Notes under the pieces: generated by a model
What the model was told of the DNA's origin: nothing
What the model saw: the letters and a program-made list of their open reading frames with translations, nothing else
The model's database searches: none
Translations under genes and position numbers: made by a program
Source of the DNA: an uncultured Clostridia bacterium
GTDB taxonomy: Bacteria > Bacillota > Clostridia > Lachnospirales > CAG-274
Direction: 5' to 3'
Assembly (NCBI GenBank): GCA_947628755.1
Contig: CANRBC010000002.1
Location: 62,001-126,000, forward strand
Length of the DNA: 64,000 bases
Shown: positions 7,880 through 15,602 of the stretch, one piece after another
Layout: each line of letters opens with the position of its first letter
Numbering within the stretch: position 1 is the stretch's first letter

Positions 7880-10375
7880 ATGAATTTTAAAACTATAAGG
7901 TGCATGGCGGCGGCTATTGCCGTGACAGTTGCCTTTACAAGCGTATCTGTTCCATGCTATGCCGAGGGTGGAGAAAGGACTGTGGTTGTATTTCATACAA
8001 ACGATATGCACGGTTCTCTTCAGGGTTCCGGCAGCGTCATAGGTATAGACAAGGTGGCGGCTGTTAAAAAGCAGTACGACAATGCAATACTTGCCGACGG
8101 CGGCGACGCTTCCCAGGGAGTTGCTCTTGCTTCTCTCTCAAAGGGCGAGGATGTTATAGACCTTATGAATACCGCGGGCTATGATGTTATGGCGGCAGGC
8201 AATCATGAATTTGATTACGGTCTTGACCAGCTGAGAAAACTTGTAGATATAGCTGATTTCCCCATTATTTCAGCCAATACATACTATGAGGGCGCGCCTT
8301 TGTTTGAAGAGGGCGATTCCGACGGCTGCAGTACCATAATTGAAAAGAACGGCGTAAAGGTAGGCTTTTTTGCTCTTACAACTGTAAATACAGCGACTTC
8401 AACAAACCCAAAGGGTATAGAAGGCGTAGAGTTCAGAGATGAGCTTGAAGCTGCAAGGGGACAGGTGGAAAGTCTTGACGAAAAGGGCGCAGATGTAATT
8501 ATAGCTATAACTCACATGGGTATCATCAAGGAAGAGGAAGGCTTAACCAGCCGCGAGCTTGCCGAGGCTATGTCCGACACAGAGCTTGACGCTATAATTG
8601 ACGGACACAGTCATTCCACCATAAATGAAAAGGTCGGCAATATTGTAATAGGTCAGACAGGCACAGGACTTAATGCTTTGGGAAAAATGGAAATTACTCT
8701 TGACGAAGAGGGAAATACCGACATTACCGAAACTCTCCTTACCGCAGAGGATTTAAAGGATATAACACCCGATGAGGAAACTGCGGAAAGGCTTGATGAA
8801 ATCACATCAAAGCAGGAAAAAATGCTTGAAGAAAAAATAGGCGAAACAGAGGGTACGCTCTGGGGCGGTTCTATTAACCAGATAGCAGAGGCAAGAGTTG
8901 GCGAGACAAATTTCGGCTCACTTATAGCTGACTCTATTATAAACAGCGTTAAAGAGCTTATTCCGGAGGAGTACAAGGATATGCCCATTGCTGCCGTGGT
9001 AAATGGCGGAGGCTTTAGGTCTGCTGTACCGAACGGCGATATTAAAATGGCTCATATTATAAATGCGTTACCGTTCGCAAATACCGTTATGTACAAGATA
9101 GTTACTCCTTCCGTAATATATGATATGCTTGAAAGCTCTGTTTCCTCCGTTAATTCTCAGGATAATGAAACGGGCTTTATGGATGCTGCATACTCAGGAA
9201 GCTTTCTCCAGATAGGTGGTATGAGCTTTGAATATGACCCAAACGGAGAAAAGGGCAACAGAGTAAAGGCGGTATATCTTGACTCCATGAGCGCTGCTCT
9301 TGACAGAAACGATAATGAAACTAAAATAATACTCGGTTCTAACGATTATGTTATAGGACAGGGCGTACTTGCAGATATTCCTCTGTCAGGAGAAGGAAGC
9401 GGACTCACCCAGGCTGTTGTCGATTATATAGCGGCGCTGACGGATAACGGTTCAAAACCCCTTTCTGTTCCTGTAACCTACGGAAGAATAAAGACAGTAG
9501 GCGAATATACCCCAAAGGATTATACTGCCAATATTAGAGTTAATAATGCTGACGGAACTGCTGCCACGGAAGGACAAACAGAATTATATGTTGACGGAGT
9601 TAAGACAGAGGGTACAATAAATGCCGAGGGTATTCTCAGCTTTACCGTATCCGACGGACCTCATGCAGTAAAGCTCTATGAGGAGCAGGCAGAGGTTTAT
9701 GTAAACAACTACAGCGGCGCAGGCGTTATAGAATCCTACGGCGAGTGGAAGGCAGGCTTCCCCGTTCTTACGCTTTCCGACAGTGTACCGGAGGAAACTA
9801 CCGAAGCAGCAACGGAAACAACAACCGAAGCTACAACAAATTCTTCAACAAGAACAGGGGGAGGCGGCAGAATAAGAAGAGTAAATGCCGTAACCACCGA
9901 AACCACAACAGAGGAAAAGGCAACGGAGGAAACTACCGAGGAGAAAAGCAGTCCCGCATTATCTGAGGTAAGAGTAACGGCAGGCAGCAATATGCTGATT
10001 ATAGGAGACACATCATATAAAATGGACGCTACGCCCTATATACAGACCGGCTCAGATTCTCTTCTTGTGCCACTCAGGTTTTTATCCGTTGCACTTGAAG
10101 GTCACGATATAGATGATGCAGACGACAATTCCTTAGTTAAATGGGATGCTTATACAAAAACCGCTGTTTTATACGTTGGAGAAAGCATTGTGAGCTTTAA
10201 GTCCGGCAGCAATATCATGATGATAGGCAACAGAGCCGTTGAAATGGACAACGGAGTTAAAGCGGAGATAAGGGAAGACAGAATGTATATACCCTTCAGA
10301 GCTTTGGGAAAGGCTCTCGATATTGATGTAAGCTGGGATGCTGATACAAAATCTGCCGTATATGACGCCGAATAA
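7880..10375 (+). CDS. Secreted 5'-nucleotidase/UDP-sugar hydrolase-type phosphoesterase with C-terminal CuAO-N-like domain
   Basis: This is an 831-aa exported enzyme. The signal peptide ends near SVPCYA. The metallophosphatase domain has FHTNDMHG, ADGGDASQG, GNHEFDYG and DGHSHS, which supply the Asp, His and Asn ligands of the dinuclear metal site. The nucleotide-binding C domain has NGGGFRSAVPNG and the segment GFMDAAYSGSFLQIGGMSFEYD. A Thr/Glu-rich linker at about 630-690 leads to a copper amine oxidase N-like repeat (VPLRFLSVALEG, IPFRALGKALDIDVSW) at the C terminus. It probably hydrolyses extracellular nucleotides for salvage; the substrate is unproven. The start at 7880 was chosen because AAGGGAGTG lies 8 bp upstream; an in-frame ATG at 7826 has no such site. 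Confidence 0.9.
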   Translation: MNFKTIRCMAAAIAVTVAFTSVSVPCYAEGGERTVVVFHTNDMHGSLQGSGSVIGIDKVAAVKKQYDNAILADGGDASQGVALASLSKGEDVIDLMNTAGYDVMAAGNHEFDYGLDQLRKLVDIADFPIISANTYYEGAPLFEEGDSDGCSTIIEKNGVKVGFFALTTVNTATSTNPKGIEGVEFRDELEAARGQVESLDEKGADVIIAITHMGIIKEEEGLTSRELAEAMSDTELDAIIDGHSHSTINEKVGNIVIGQTGTGLNALGKMEITLDEEGNTDITETLLTAEDLKDITPDEETAERLDEITSKQEKMLEEKIGETEGTLWGGSINQIAEARVGETNFGSLIADSIINSVKELIPEEYKDMPIAAVVNGGGFRSAVPNGDIKMAHIINALPFANTVMYKIVTPSVIYDMLESSVSSVNSQDNETGFMDAAYSGSFLQIGGMSFEYDPNGEKGNRVKAVYLDSMSAALDRNDNETKIILGSNDYVIGQGVLADIPLSGEGSGLTQAVVDYIAALTDNGSKPLSVPVTYGRIKTVGEYTPKDYTANIRVNNADGTAATEGQTELYVDGVKTEGTINAEGILSFTVSDGPHAVKLYEEQAEVYVNNYSGAGVIESYGEWKAGFPVLTLSDSVPEETTEAATETTTEATTNSSTRTGGGGRIRRVNAVTTETTTEEKATEETTEEKSSPALSEVRVTAGSNMLIIGDTSYKMDATPYIQTGSDSLLVPLRFLSVALEGHDIDDADDNSLVKWDAYTKTAVLYVGESIVSFKSGSNIMMIGNRAVEMDNGVKAEIREDRMYIPFRALGKALDIDVSWDADTKSAVYDAE

Positions 10376-10438
10376 AAGTAAAAGGCATAAATGGTTATTT
10401 TAACGGCATAAACTACAATATTACAAATACATTTCATG

Positions 10439-10467
10439 TTGAAAATTTTGTAAAATTATGTTATAAT
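10439..10467 (+). promoter_or_regulatory. Sigma-A promoter of the DUF5684-like gene
   Basis: TTGAAA at 10439-10444, a 17-bp spacer and TATAAT at 10462-10467, about 55 bp before the start codon. Confidence 0.7.
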
Positions 10468-10524
10468 GAATGTGACAATAAAAGCGTAGCTTTTAAAAAT
10501 TAAAAAAAAAGGAGTGAATCTTTT

Positions 10525-11031
10525 ATGGAAGCAACAACAGCTTTAGCTCTTACGCCAGAACAGCAGGAAGCAGCTCTTGGCGGCGCTACTGTAGGTGGAA
10601 TACTTGGATTAGGCGCAGGAATTATCTTTACGGCGCTTATTGTTTTCTGGATTTTCCAGATAATTGCCTATTGGAAGTTATTTACAAAGGCAGGCGAGCC
10701 GGGTTGGAAGAGTATTATACCTATTTATAACGGTTATGTACAGTACAAGATTACATGGAAGCCTATGTGGTTTTGGATTGCTTTTGTAGCAATGTTTGTA
10801 CTTAATCTTTTGAACCAATTCAGCAATCCCGATGCGCCAAACACAGCTATTATAATTATAACAACTATTGTTCTGATTATAAATATTGTGATTCAGATAA
10901 TGGCAACTGTAAAGCTCTCAAGAGCTTACGGTCATGGTATAGGCTTTGCTATCGGTCTTATTTTCCTTTATCCTATATTCATTCTGATTTTAGGATACGG
11001 CAAGTCAGAATACAAGGGCGCTGATTTATAA
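10525..11031 (+). CDS. Small polytopic membrane protein, DUF5684-like
   Basis: The 168-aa protein has about four hydrophobic segments (residues 26-50, 74-98, 105-130 and 142-162). The segment KLFTKAGEPGWKSIIPIYN after the first helix is the recognisable signature of the DUF5684 family. Members are small membrane proteins of unknown function, sometimes found near signal peptidases. AAAGGAGTG precedes the ATG. The gene stands alone behind its own promoter. Its native terminator has been duplicated by the insertion that follows it. Confidence 0.75.
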   Translation: MEATTALALTPEQQEAALGGATVGGILGLGAGIIFTALIVFWIFQIIAYWKLFTKAGEPGWKSIIPIYNGYVQYKITWKPMWFWIAFVAMFVLNLLNQFSNPDAPNTAIIIITTIVLIINIVIQIMATVKLSRAYGHGIGFAIGLIFLYPIFILILGYGKSEYKGADL

Positions 11032-11040
11032 TTTACGTAA

Positions 11041-11072
11041 AATAAAAGGGTATTCGTACCCTTTTATTTTTT
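11041..11072 (+). repeat. Terminator hairpin, left target-site duplication of element A
   Basis: This 32-bp sequence is a rho-independent terminator (AAAAGGGTA-TTCG-TACCCTTTT plus T run). It recurs identically at 11313-11344 on the other side of the inserted element. It still serves as terminator of the DUF5684-like gene. Confidence 0.85.
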
Positions 11073-11312
11073 CAGACTGTCGAAAAAAATATTTTGACAG
11101 TAAATACAAATTAAAATAAAGAAAAGCTTACAAAAAAGCGTCGCAGACTTTAATCCGCAAGGCGAGCTTTGCCCGCCTGAGGACAGGAACTTTTCTGTAA
11201 TTTAGGCATTTATGCCTAAATTGCGGAAAACACGGCTGGTTCCTTCCTTAGATAACTGAAAGAAATGCCAAAAAGCATTTCTTTCAAGCGTGTCGATTTT
11301 ATCGACACGCTG
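11073..11312 (-). mobile_element. Terminator-inserted 240-bp non-coding element, copy A
   Basis: The element runs CAGACTGTCGA ... TCGACACGCTG and is in reverse orientation relative to copies B (15184-15426) and C (52257-52497). Its termini are imperfect inverted repeats (9 of 11 bp, CAG...CTG ends). It is bordered on both sides by an identical 32-bp copy of the local terminator (11041-11072 and 11313-11344), as expected of a target-site duplication. In element orientation it holds a terminal hairpin (GCGTGTCGAT/ATCGACACGC), a GAAAGAAATGC/GCATTTCTTTC hairpin and two further stems at 11191-11230 and 11160-11178. The last stem has a sequence unlike that of B and C yet is still fully paired. There is no ORF, so mobilisation would need a transposase elsewhere. 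Confidence 0.8.
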
Positions 11313-11344
11313 AATAAAAGGGTATTCGTACCCTTTTATTTTTT
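11313..11344 (+). repeat. Terminator hairpin, right target-site duplication of element A
   Basis: This is an exact 32-bp match to 11041-11072. It is followed by extra T residues and sits upstream of the GH43 gene. Confidence 0.85.
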
Positions 11345-11407
11345 TTTGTTGCTTTTATCATTATGTTGTTGTAAAATAATTGCATATTAATATTATGGAG
11401 GCGCAGC

Positions 11408-12925
11408 ATGAAATATCATAATCCGGTACACAGAGGCTTTTTCCCCGACCCTTCCGTAATAAGAGTAGGCGAGGACTATTATAAGGTAAATTCCACATTT
11501 CAGTATTTTCCCGCCATTGTTATTTCCCATTCAAAGGATTTGGTGCATTGGGAGATAATAGGTCATGCCATTACGAAAAGCGAATATCTTGATTTGTCCG
11601 ATATATTGGATTCAAGAGGTATATGGGCGCCGGATATTTCTTATTATAACGGAATCTACTACATATTTGCCACATTAAGGCACAACGATGATAACAAGCC
11701 TATGAGAAGTCAGCTTGTAATGACGTCGGACAAGCCCGAAGGACCTTACGGCAGGCCGCATATACTGCCTGTTGACGATATAGACCCGTCCCATTTTATA
11801 GACGACGACGGCAAGCATTATATGGTAATAGCTCCTGGAGCTTGTATAGTGCCTCTTAATGATGACTGTACGGAAATAATAGGCGAAAAGGTGCAGGTAT
11901 GGGCAGGTACGGGAGAAAGATGCCCCGAAGGTCCTCATATTTTCAAAAAAGACGGCTGGTACTACGCTATGGTCGCAGAGGGCGGCACAGGCTACGGACA
12001 CGGTATAAATGTTGCCAGAGGTCGAAGCCTGTACGGACCTTATGAAAGCTGTCCATACAATCCCGTATTAAGGCAGACAGACCCCGAAGCTGATATACAG
12101 AGAAGCGGTCACGGTATGTTTGTTGAAACTCAAAATGGACAATGGTATTGTATGTATCTCTGCGGCAGGAGAAACGGCGGAAATTATACTACCATAGGCA
12201 GAGAAACGGCTCTCGATCCCGTTACATGGACAGATGACGGTTGGTTTGTAATAAACGACGGAAAACCAAGTAAGGAACAGGAAATGCCTAATCTGCCTGT
12301 AACGGCTTATGCCCAAAGGGGATTTTATGATTTCAGAGAAGGCAATATTTCTCTTGACTGGGAATGGGTAAGAAATCCTGACAAGGATAACGTTGAATTT
12401 ACAGACAAGGGTATAAGGCTGTATACAAGCAAGGGAAGGCTCTGTGATGTAAGTGCAAGGAATATTCTTGTAAGGAGAGAACAGGAATTAAGCTATGAAG
12501 CAGAAACAAAGGTGAGCTTTAAGCCTGCGGCAAAGGGAGAGCAGGCAGGACTTACCTGCTATTATTCAACAGCCACATACATTCGCTTTAATTTGTGTAA
12601 GGGCGGTATTGAGCTTGTGATAAACAGGAATAAGGGCGAGGAACGGCTTGCCTTTACACGGTATGACGAAGGTACGGTGTATTTAAGAGCAGAAGTAAAG
12701 GGACTTAGCAGAAAATTTCTGTACAGCAGCGATAAAATGAACTGGAAGGAGCTGGGACATATAGATAACTGCGTCTTTTTATGCGACGAGGGAGTACCCG
12801 ACGACAGAAAGCGCCATACCGGAACTCTTGTGGGTATATTTGCCCTTGACGGAGGAAGCGGCATAAGAAGCGCTGCGGATTTTGAATACCTTAAATATAA
12901 GGACAAGAACATTGTAAACGACTGA
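11408..12925 (+). CDS. Glycoside hydrolase family 43 protein (beta-xylosidase/arabinofuranosidase-like)
   Basis: This is a 505-aa inverting glycosidase. An N-terminal five-bladed propeller contains the three expected acidic residues: Asp14 (FFPDPSVI, base), Asp126 (DIDPSHF, pKa modulator) and Glu174 (CPEGPHIF, acid). Residues from about 300 form a C-terminal beta-sandwich like that of XynB-type enzymes. There is no signal peptide, so it is probably cytoplasmic and acts on imported xylo- or arabino-oligosaccharides. GGAGGCGCAGC precedes the ATG. No transporter or regulator for oligosaccharides lies next to it, which is unusual for a GH43. The exact substrate cannot be told. Confidence 0.9.
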   Translation: MKYHNPVHRGFFPDPSVIRVGEDYYKVNSTFQYFPAIVISHSKDLVHWEIIGHAITKSEYLDLSDILDSRGIWAPDISYYNGIYYIFATLRHNDDNKPMRSQLVMTSDKPEGPYGRPHILPVDDIDPSHFIDDDGKHYMVIAPGACIVPLNDDCTEIIGEKVQVWAGTGERCPEGPHIFKKDGWYYAMVAEGGTGYGHGINVARGRSLYGPYESCPYNPVLRQTDPEADIQRSGHGMFVETQNGQWYCMYLCGRRNGGNYTTIGRETALDPVTWTDDGWFVINDGKPSKEQEMPNLPVTAYAQRGFYDFREGNISLDWEWVRNPDKDNVEFTDKGIRLYTSKGRLCDVSARNILVRREQELSYEAETKVSFKPAAKGEQAGLTCYYSTATYIRFNLCKGGIELVINRNKGEERLAFTRYDEGTVYLRAEVKGLSRKFLYSSDKMNWKELGHIDNCVFLCDEGVPDDRKRHTGTLVGIFALDGGSGIRSAADFEYLKYKDKNIVND

Positions 12926-12940
12926 AAATTATGCTATAAT
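12912..12940 (+). promoter_or_regulatory. Sigma-A promoter of purK-purE
   Basis: TTGTAA at 12912-12917, a 17-bp spacer and TATAAT at 12935-12940. It overlaps the last codons of the GH43 gene, so purK has its own start. No purine riboswitch fits in the roughly 12-nt leader. Confidence 0.65.
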
Positions 12941-12958
12941 AACAATGAGGTGTAAATT

Positions 12959-14125
12959 TTGGAAAAGAATTATCTTAAAACAAGGATTGGTATAATAGGC
13001 GGCGGTCAGCTCGGTCAGATGATGCTTTTGGAGGCAAAGAAGCTGGGCTTTTATGTTACGGTGCTCGACCCGTCTGCCGACTGTCCCGCCCACAGCCTTT
13101 GTGACGAGCATATAGTCGCCGCTTTTGACGACAGAGAAGCCTTTCATGTTCTGGCTGATAAGTCGGACGTTATCACATACGAATTCGAGCATATAGACGC
13201 AAAAGCTCTGGAGGCTCTGGAGGAAAAGGGCTATAAGGTCTATCCTACGGCAAAAAGCCTTGAGGTAATACAGGATAAGTATACACAAAAGCAGCTTATG
13301 TATAACGAAGGCGTATCCGTGCCCGATTTTATGAAAACGGAAAGCATACAGGATATGGAAAGGGCAGGAGAAAAATATGGCTATCCCTATATGCTTAAGG
13401 CAAGAACAGGCGGCTATGACGGCAAGGGAAATGCTGTGGTACACAGCAAAGAGGATATAGAAAGCGCCTATGCCGCTCTTGGCGGCGGAAGCATTAAGCT
13501 GATGGCGGAAAAAATGGTGGACTTTAAAATGGAGACATCAATACTTGCCTGCAGAAGTCTTAACGGCGATGTCGTTACATATCCCGTAGGAAATAATGAG
13601 CATATTGACAGTATTCTTCATAAAACGCTTGTGCCTGCGGATATTCCCGTAAAGGCTACTGTCAAGGCTATGGATTTTGCCAGAAAGATAATGGAAATAT
13701 TTGACGGTATAGGAATGTTCTGCATTGAAATGTTTGTTACAAAGGATAACGATATTCTTATAAACGAGGTCGCACCGCGCCCTCATAATTCGGGACACTA
13801 TACAATAGAGGGCTGCGTAACAAGTCAGTTTGAAAATCATATAAGAGCCGTTGCAGGGCTTCCTCTTGGAAATACAAGGCTTATAAGACCAACTGTAATG
13901 GTGAACATACTGGGAGAGGAAGGACACAGCGGACCGGCTCTTGTCAAAGGACTTTACGATACAATGAAGCTAAAGGGCGCTGCCGTGCATATATACGGCA
14001 AGGCAGAGTCAAAGCCAAGAAGAAAAATGGGTCATGTAACTGTTACTGCGGATACTCTTGCAGAGGCGGAGCATCTGGCGGACAGAGCACATAAATTTTT
14101 AAAGGTAACATCTGAGGAGGTGTAA
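12959..14125 (+). CDS. purK: N5-carboxyaminoimidazole ribonucleotide synthase
   Basis: This 388-aa ATP-grasp enzyme converts aminoimidazole ribonucleotide, bicarbonate and ATP to N5-CAIR in purine synthesis. It has the N-terminal GIIGGGQLGQMM loop, the ATP-grasp segment YPYMLKARTGGYDGKGNAVV and NEVAPRPHNSGHYTIEGC in the metal-binding region. Translation starts at a TTG placed 6 bp after GAGGTG; no in-frame ATG fits this site. The gene is followed after 3 bp by purE, its pathway partner. No other purine genes are in the window, so this is a detached purKE pair. Confidence 0.95.
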   Translation: MEKNYLKTRIGIIGGGQLGQMMLLEAKKLGFYVTVLDPSADCPAHSLCDEHIVAAFDDREAFHVLADKSDVITYEFEHIDAKALEALEEKGYKVYPTAKSLEVIQDKYTQKQLMYNEGVSVPDFMKTESIQDMERAGEKYGYPYMLKARTGGYDGKGNAVVHSKEDIESAYAALGGGSIKLMAEKMVDFKMETSILACRSLNGDVVTYPVGNNEHIDSILHKTLVPADIPVKATVKAMDFARKIMEIFDGIGMFCIEMFVTKDNDILINEVAPRPHNSGHYTIEGCVTSQFENHIRAVAGLPLGNTRLIRPTVMVNILGEEGHSGPALVKGLYDTMKLKGAAVHIYGKAESKPRRKMGHVTVTADTLAEAEHLADRAHKFLKVTSEEV

Positions 14126-14128
14126 CAA

Positions 14129-14644
14129 ATGCCACAGGTTGGAATTATAATGGGAAGCGATTCAGACCTTCCCGTAATGAGCGAAGCGGCAAAGGTACTT
14201 GATGATTTCGGTATAGACTACGAGCTGACTATTGTTTCTGCTCACAGAACCCCTGACAGAATGTATGAATATGCAAAAACTGCAAGGGAAAGAGGACTTA
14301 AGCTGATAATAGCCGGAGCAGGAGGAGCAGCGCATCTGCCGGGCATGACAGCCGCCATTACGGATTTGCCCGTAATAGGAGTGCCTGTAAAGACAAGAGC
14401 CTTAAGCGGCGTAGATTCTCTGTATTCCATAGTACAGATGCCTGCGGGAATACCCGTTGCCACGGTTGCCATAAACGGAGCAAAGAATGCGGGACTTCTG
14501 GCTGTACAGATACTGGGAGCTTTTGACGAAAAAATAGGCGCAAAGGTAGACAGCTACAAGACTGAGCTTGCAGAATCTGTTGAAAAAAAGGCTGCCGTTC
14601 TGGAAAGCTCAGGCTATGAAAAATATCTTTCAGAGCAAAAATAG
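14129..14644 (+). CDS. purE: N5-carboxyaminoimidazole ribonucleotide mutase
   Basis: The 171-aa enzyme moves the carboxyl group of N5-CAIR to give CAIR, the step after PurK. It is a class I Pur[20 protein letters not shown] and [11 protein letters not shown] are all present. The SAHR histidine is the catalytic residue, and pairing with PurK agrees with class I. GAGGAGGTG overlaps the purK stop region and provides the binding site. The pair is translated as one operon. Confidence 0.96.
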   Translation: MPQVGIIMGSDSDLPVMSEAAKVLDDFGIDYELTIVSAHRTPDRMYEYAKTARERGLKLIIAGAGGAAHLPGMTAAITDLPVIGVPVKTRALSGVDSLYSIVQMPAGIPVATVAINGAKNAGLLAVQILGAFDEKIGAKVDSYKTELAESVEKKAAVLESSGYEKYLSEQK

Positions 14645-14660
14645 ATGTTATAAATTTTGC

Positions 14661-14689
14661 TTGCATATTTTCTGAATTTATGATACTAT
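14661..14689 (+). promoter_or_regulatory. Sigma-A promoter of the XRE regulator gene
   Basis: TTGCAT at 14661-14666, a 17-bp spacer and TACTAT at 14684-14689, about 55 bp before the start codon. Confidence 0.55.
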
Positions 14690-14744
14690 GATTATGTTAA
14701 AAGAAACACAAAAATAACTATATCAGAAAGGATGAAACTGCTAG

Positions 14745-15140
14745 ATGGACTATACGAAAATAATTGGTTCAAACATACGCTACGAAAGAAAAAGAAGGGG
14801 TATGACTATTGACGATTTTGCAAGGATAATAGGTATGGCTCCCGGCTTTCTTGGTCTTATTGAAAGAGGACAGAGAGGCACAAGTATGGCAAACCTTGTT
14901 AACATTGCCGATTTCTTTGGAATTTCTATGGACAGGCTTATAAAAGAGGATATTTCCTCCGGAACGAGCCTTAAATCCCCTAAAATGACTAAGTCCGAAA
15001 AAGACAGAAAAGCCCTGCTTAGCATGGTTTCTTCTCTTTCAGATGAAAAGGTACAAATTCTTGCAGCTGTTGCAAAAACTCTTAATAAGTACGACATTGG
15101 CGAGCTTATTAAGCCTATGAAGCTGGAGGATGAATATTAA
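14745..15140 (+). CDS. XRE-family helix-turn-helix regulator
   Basis: The 131-aa protein has an N-terminal Cro/C1-type HTH: IGSNIRYERKRRGMTIDDFA, then IGMAPGFLGLIERGQRGTSM as the recognition helices, at residues 5-62. The C-terminal half (about 75-125) is helical and has no known sensor motif, but resembles the dimerising tails of SinR-type repressors. It is alone between two promoters, so its target is not apparent; an autoregulatory role would be common for the family. Its terminator was duplicated by element B. Confidence 0.85.
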   Translation: MDYTKIIGSNIRYERKRRGMTIDDFARIIGMAPGFLGLIERGQRGTSMANLVNIADFFGISMDRLIKEDISSGTSLKSPKMTKSEKDRKALLSMVSSLSDEKVQILAAVAKTLNKYDIGELIKPMKLEDEY

Positions 15141-15161
15141 TAATATTAATATTATTTAAAA

Positions 15162-15183
15162 AGACCACCCGAAAAGGTGGTCT
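15162..15183 (+). repeat. Terminator hairpin, left target-site duplication of element B
   Basis: The 22-bp hairpin AGACCACC-CGAAAA-GGTGGTCT, the terminator of the XRE gene, recurs exactly at 15427-15448. Confidence 0.85.
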
Positions 15184-15426
15184 CAGCGTGTCGATAAAAT
15201 CGACACGCTTGAAAGAAATGCTTATTGGCATTTCTTTCAGTTAGCTAAGGAAGGAACCAGCCGTGTTTTCCGCAATTTAGGCATAAATGCCTAAATTACA
15301 GAAAAGTTCCTGTCCTCGGAGGAAGTGAATTCCTCCTGCGGATTAAAGTCTGCGACGCTTTTTTTGCAAGCGGTTCTTTATTTTAATTCGTATTTTCTGC
15401 TATAATATTGTTTTTTCGACAGTCTG
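15184..15426 (+). mobile_element. Terminator-inserted 243-bp non-coding element, copy B
   Basis: The element starts CAGCGTGTCGA and ends TCGACAGTCTG, with imperfect terminal inverted repeats. It is enclosed by two exact copies of a 22-bp terminator hairpin. In order it holds a perfect terminal hairpin (10-bp arms, AAA loop), a GAAAGAAATGC/GCATTTCTTTC hairpin, a GGAAC...GTTCC stem enclosing a long hairpin (15266-15305), a GGAGGAA/TTCCTCC hairpin (15318-15336), and a conserved AT-rich tail. It shares its 5' and 3' segments almost unchanged with copies A and C. It encodes nothing and separates the XRE gene from smc. Confidence 0.82.
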
Positions 15427-15448
15427 AGACCACCCGAAAAGGTGGTCT
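15427..15448 (+). repeat. Terminator hairpin, right target-site duplication of element B
   Basis: This is an exact 22-bp copy of 15162-15183, followed by TTATATTTT. It restores a terminator downstream of the element. Confidence 0.85.
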
Positions 15449-15556
15449 TATATTTTCGGCTTTTTTCAATAAATTTTTGAATTTTTTATAACACCATTTG
15501 GTTCGCCCATAGCTTTGTAGTATGTCAAAATTTATATGGAAATTTGTCAGCATTTA

Positions 15557-15565
15557 TGTTATAAT
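15557..15565 (+). promoter_or_regulatory. Extended -10 promoter of smc-ftsY
   Basis: TG-T-TATAAT at 15557-15565 is an extended -10 element with no strong -35. It would start transcription near 15572, downstream of a spurious upstream ATG and about 30 nt before the true smc start. Confidence 0.5.
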
Positions 15566-15602
15566 AATTTTGTTTGCAGATTTTACTTACGGAGAATTGA
15601 TT

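Noticed and set aside
11073..11312. Group II intron or group IIC-type retroelement at terminators
   Set aside because: Class IIC introns do target terminators, but they make no target duplication and have a domain V; neither fits these elements.
15522..15602. 27-codon extension of SMC
   Set aside because: The family N terminus is at 15603, and the extended -10 promoter places the transcript start downstream of this ATG.
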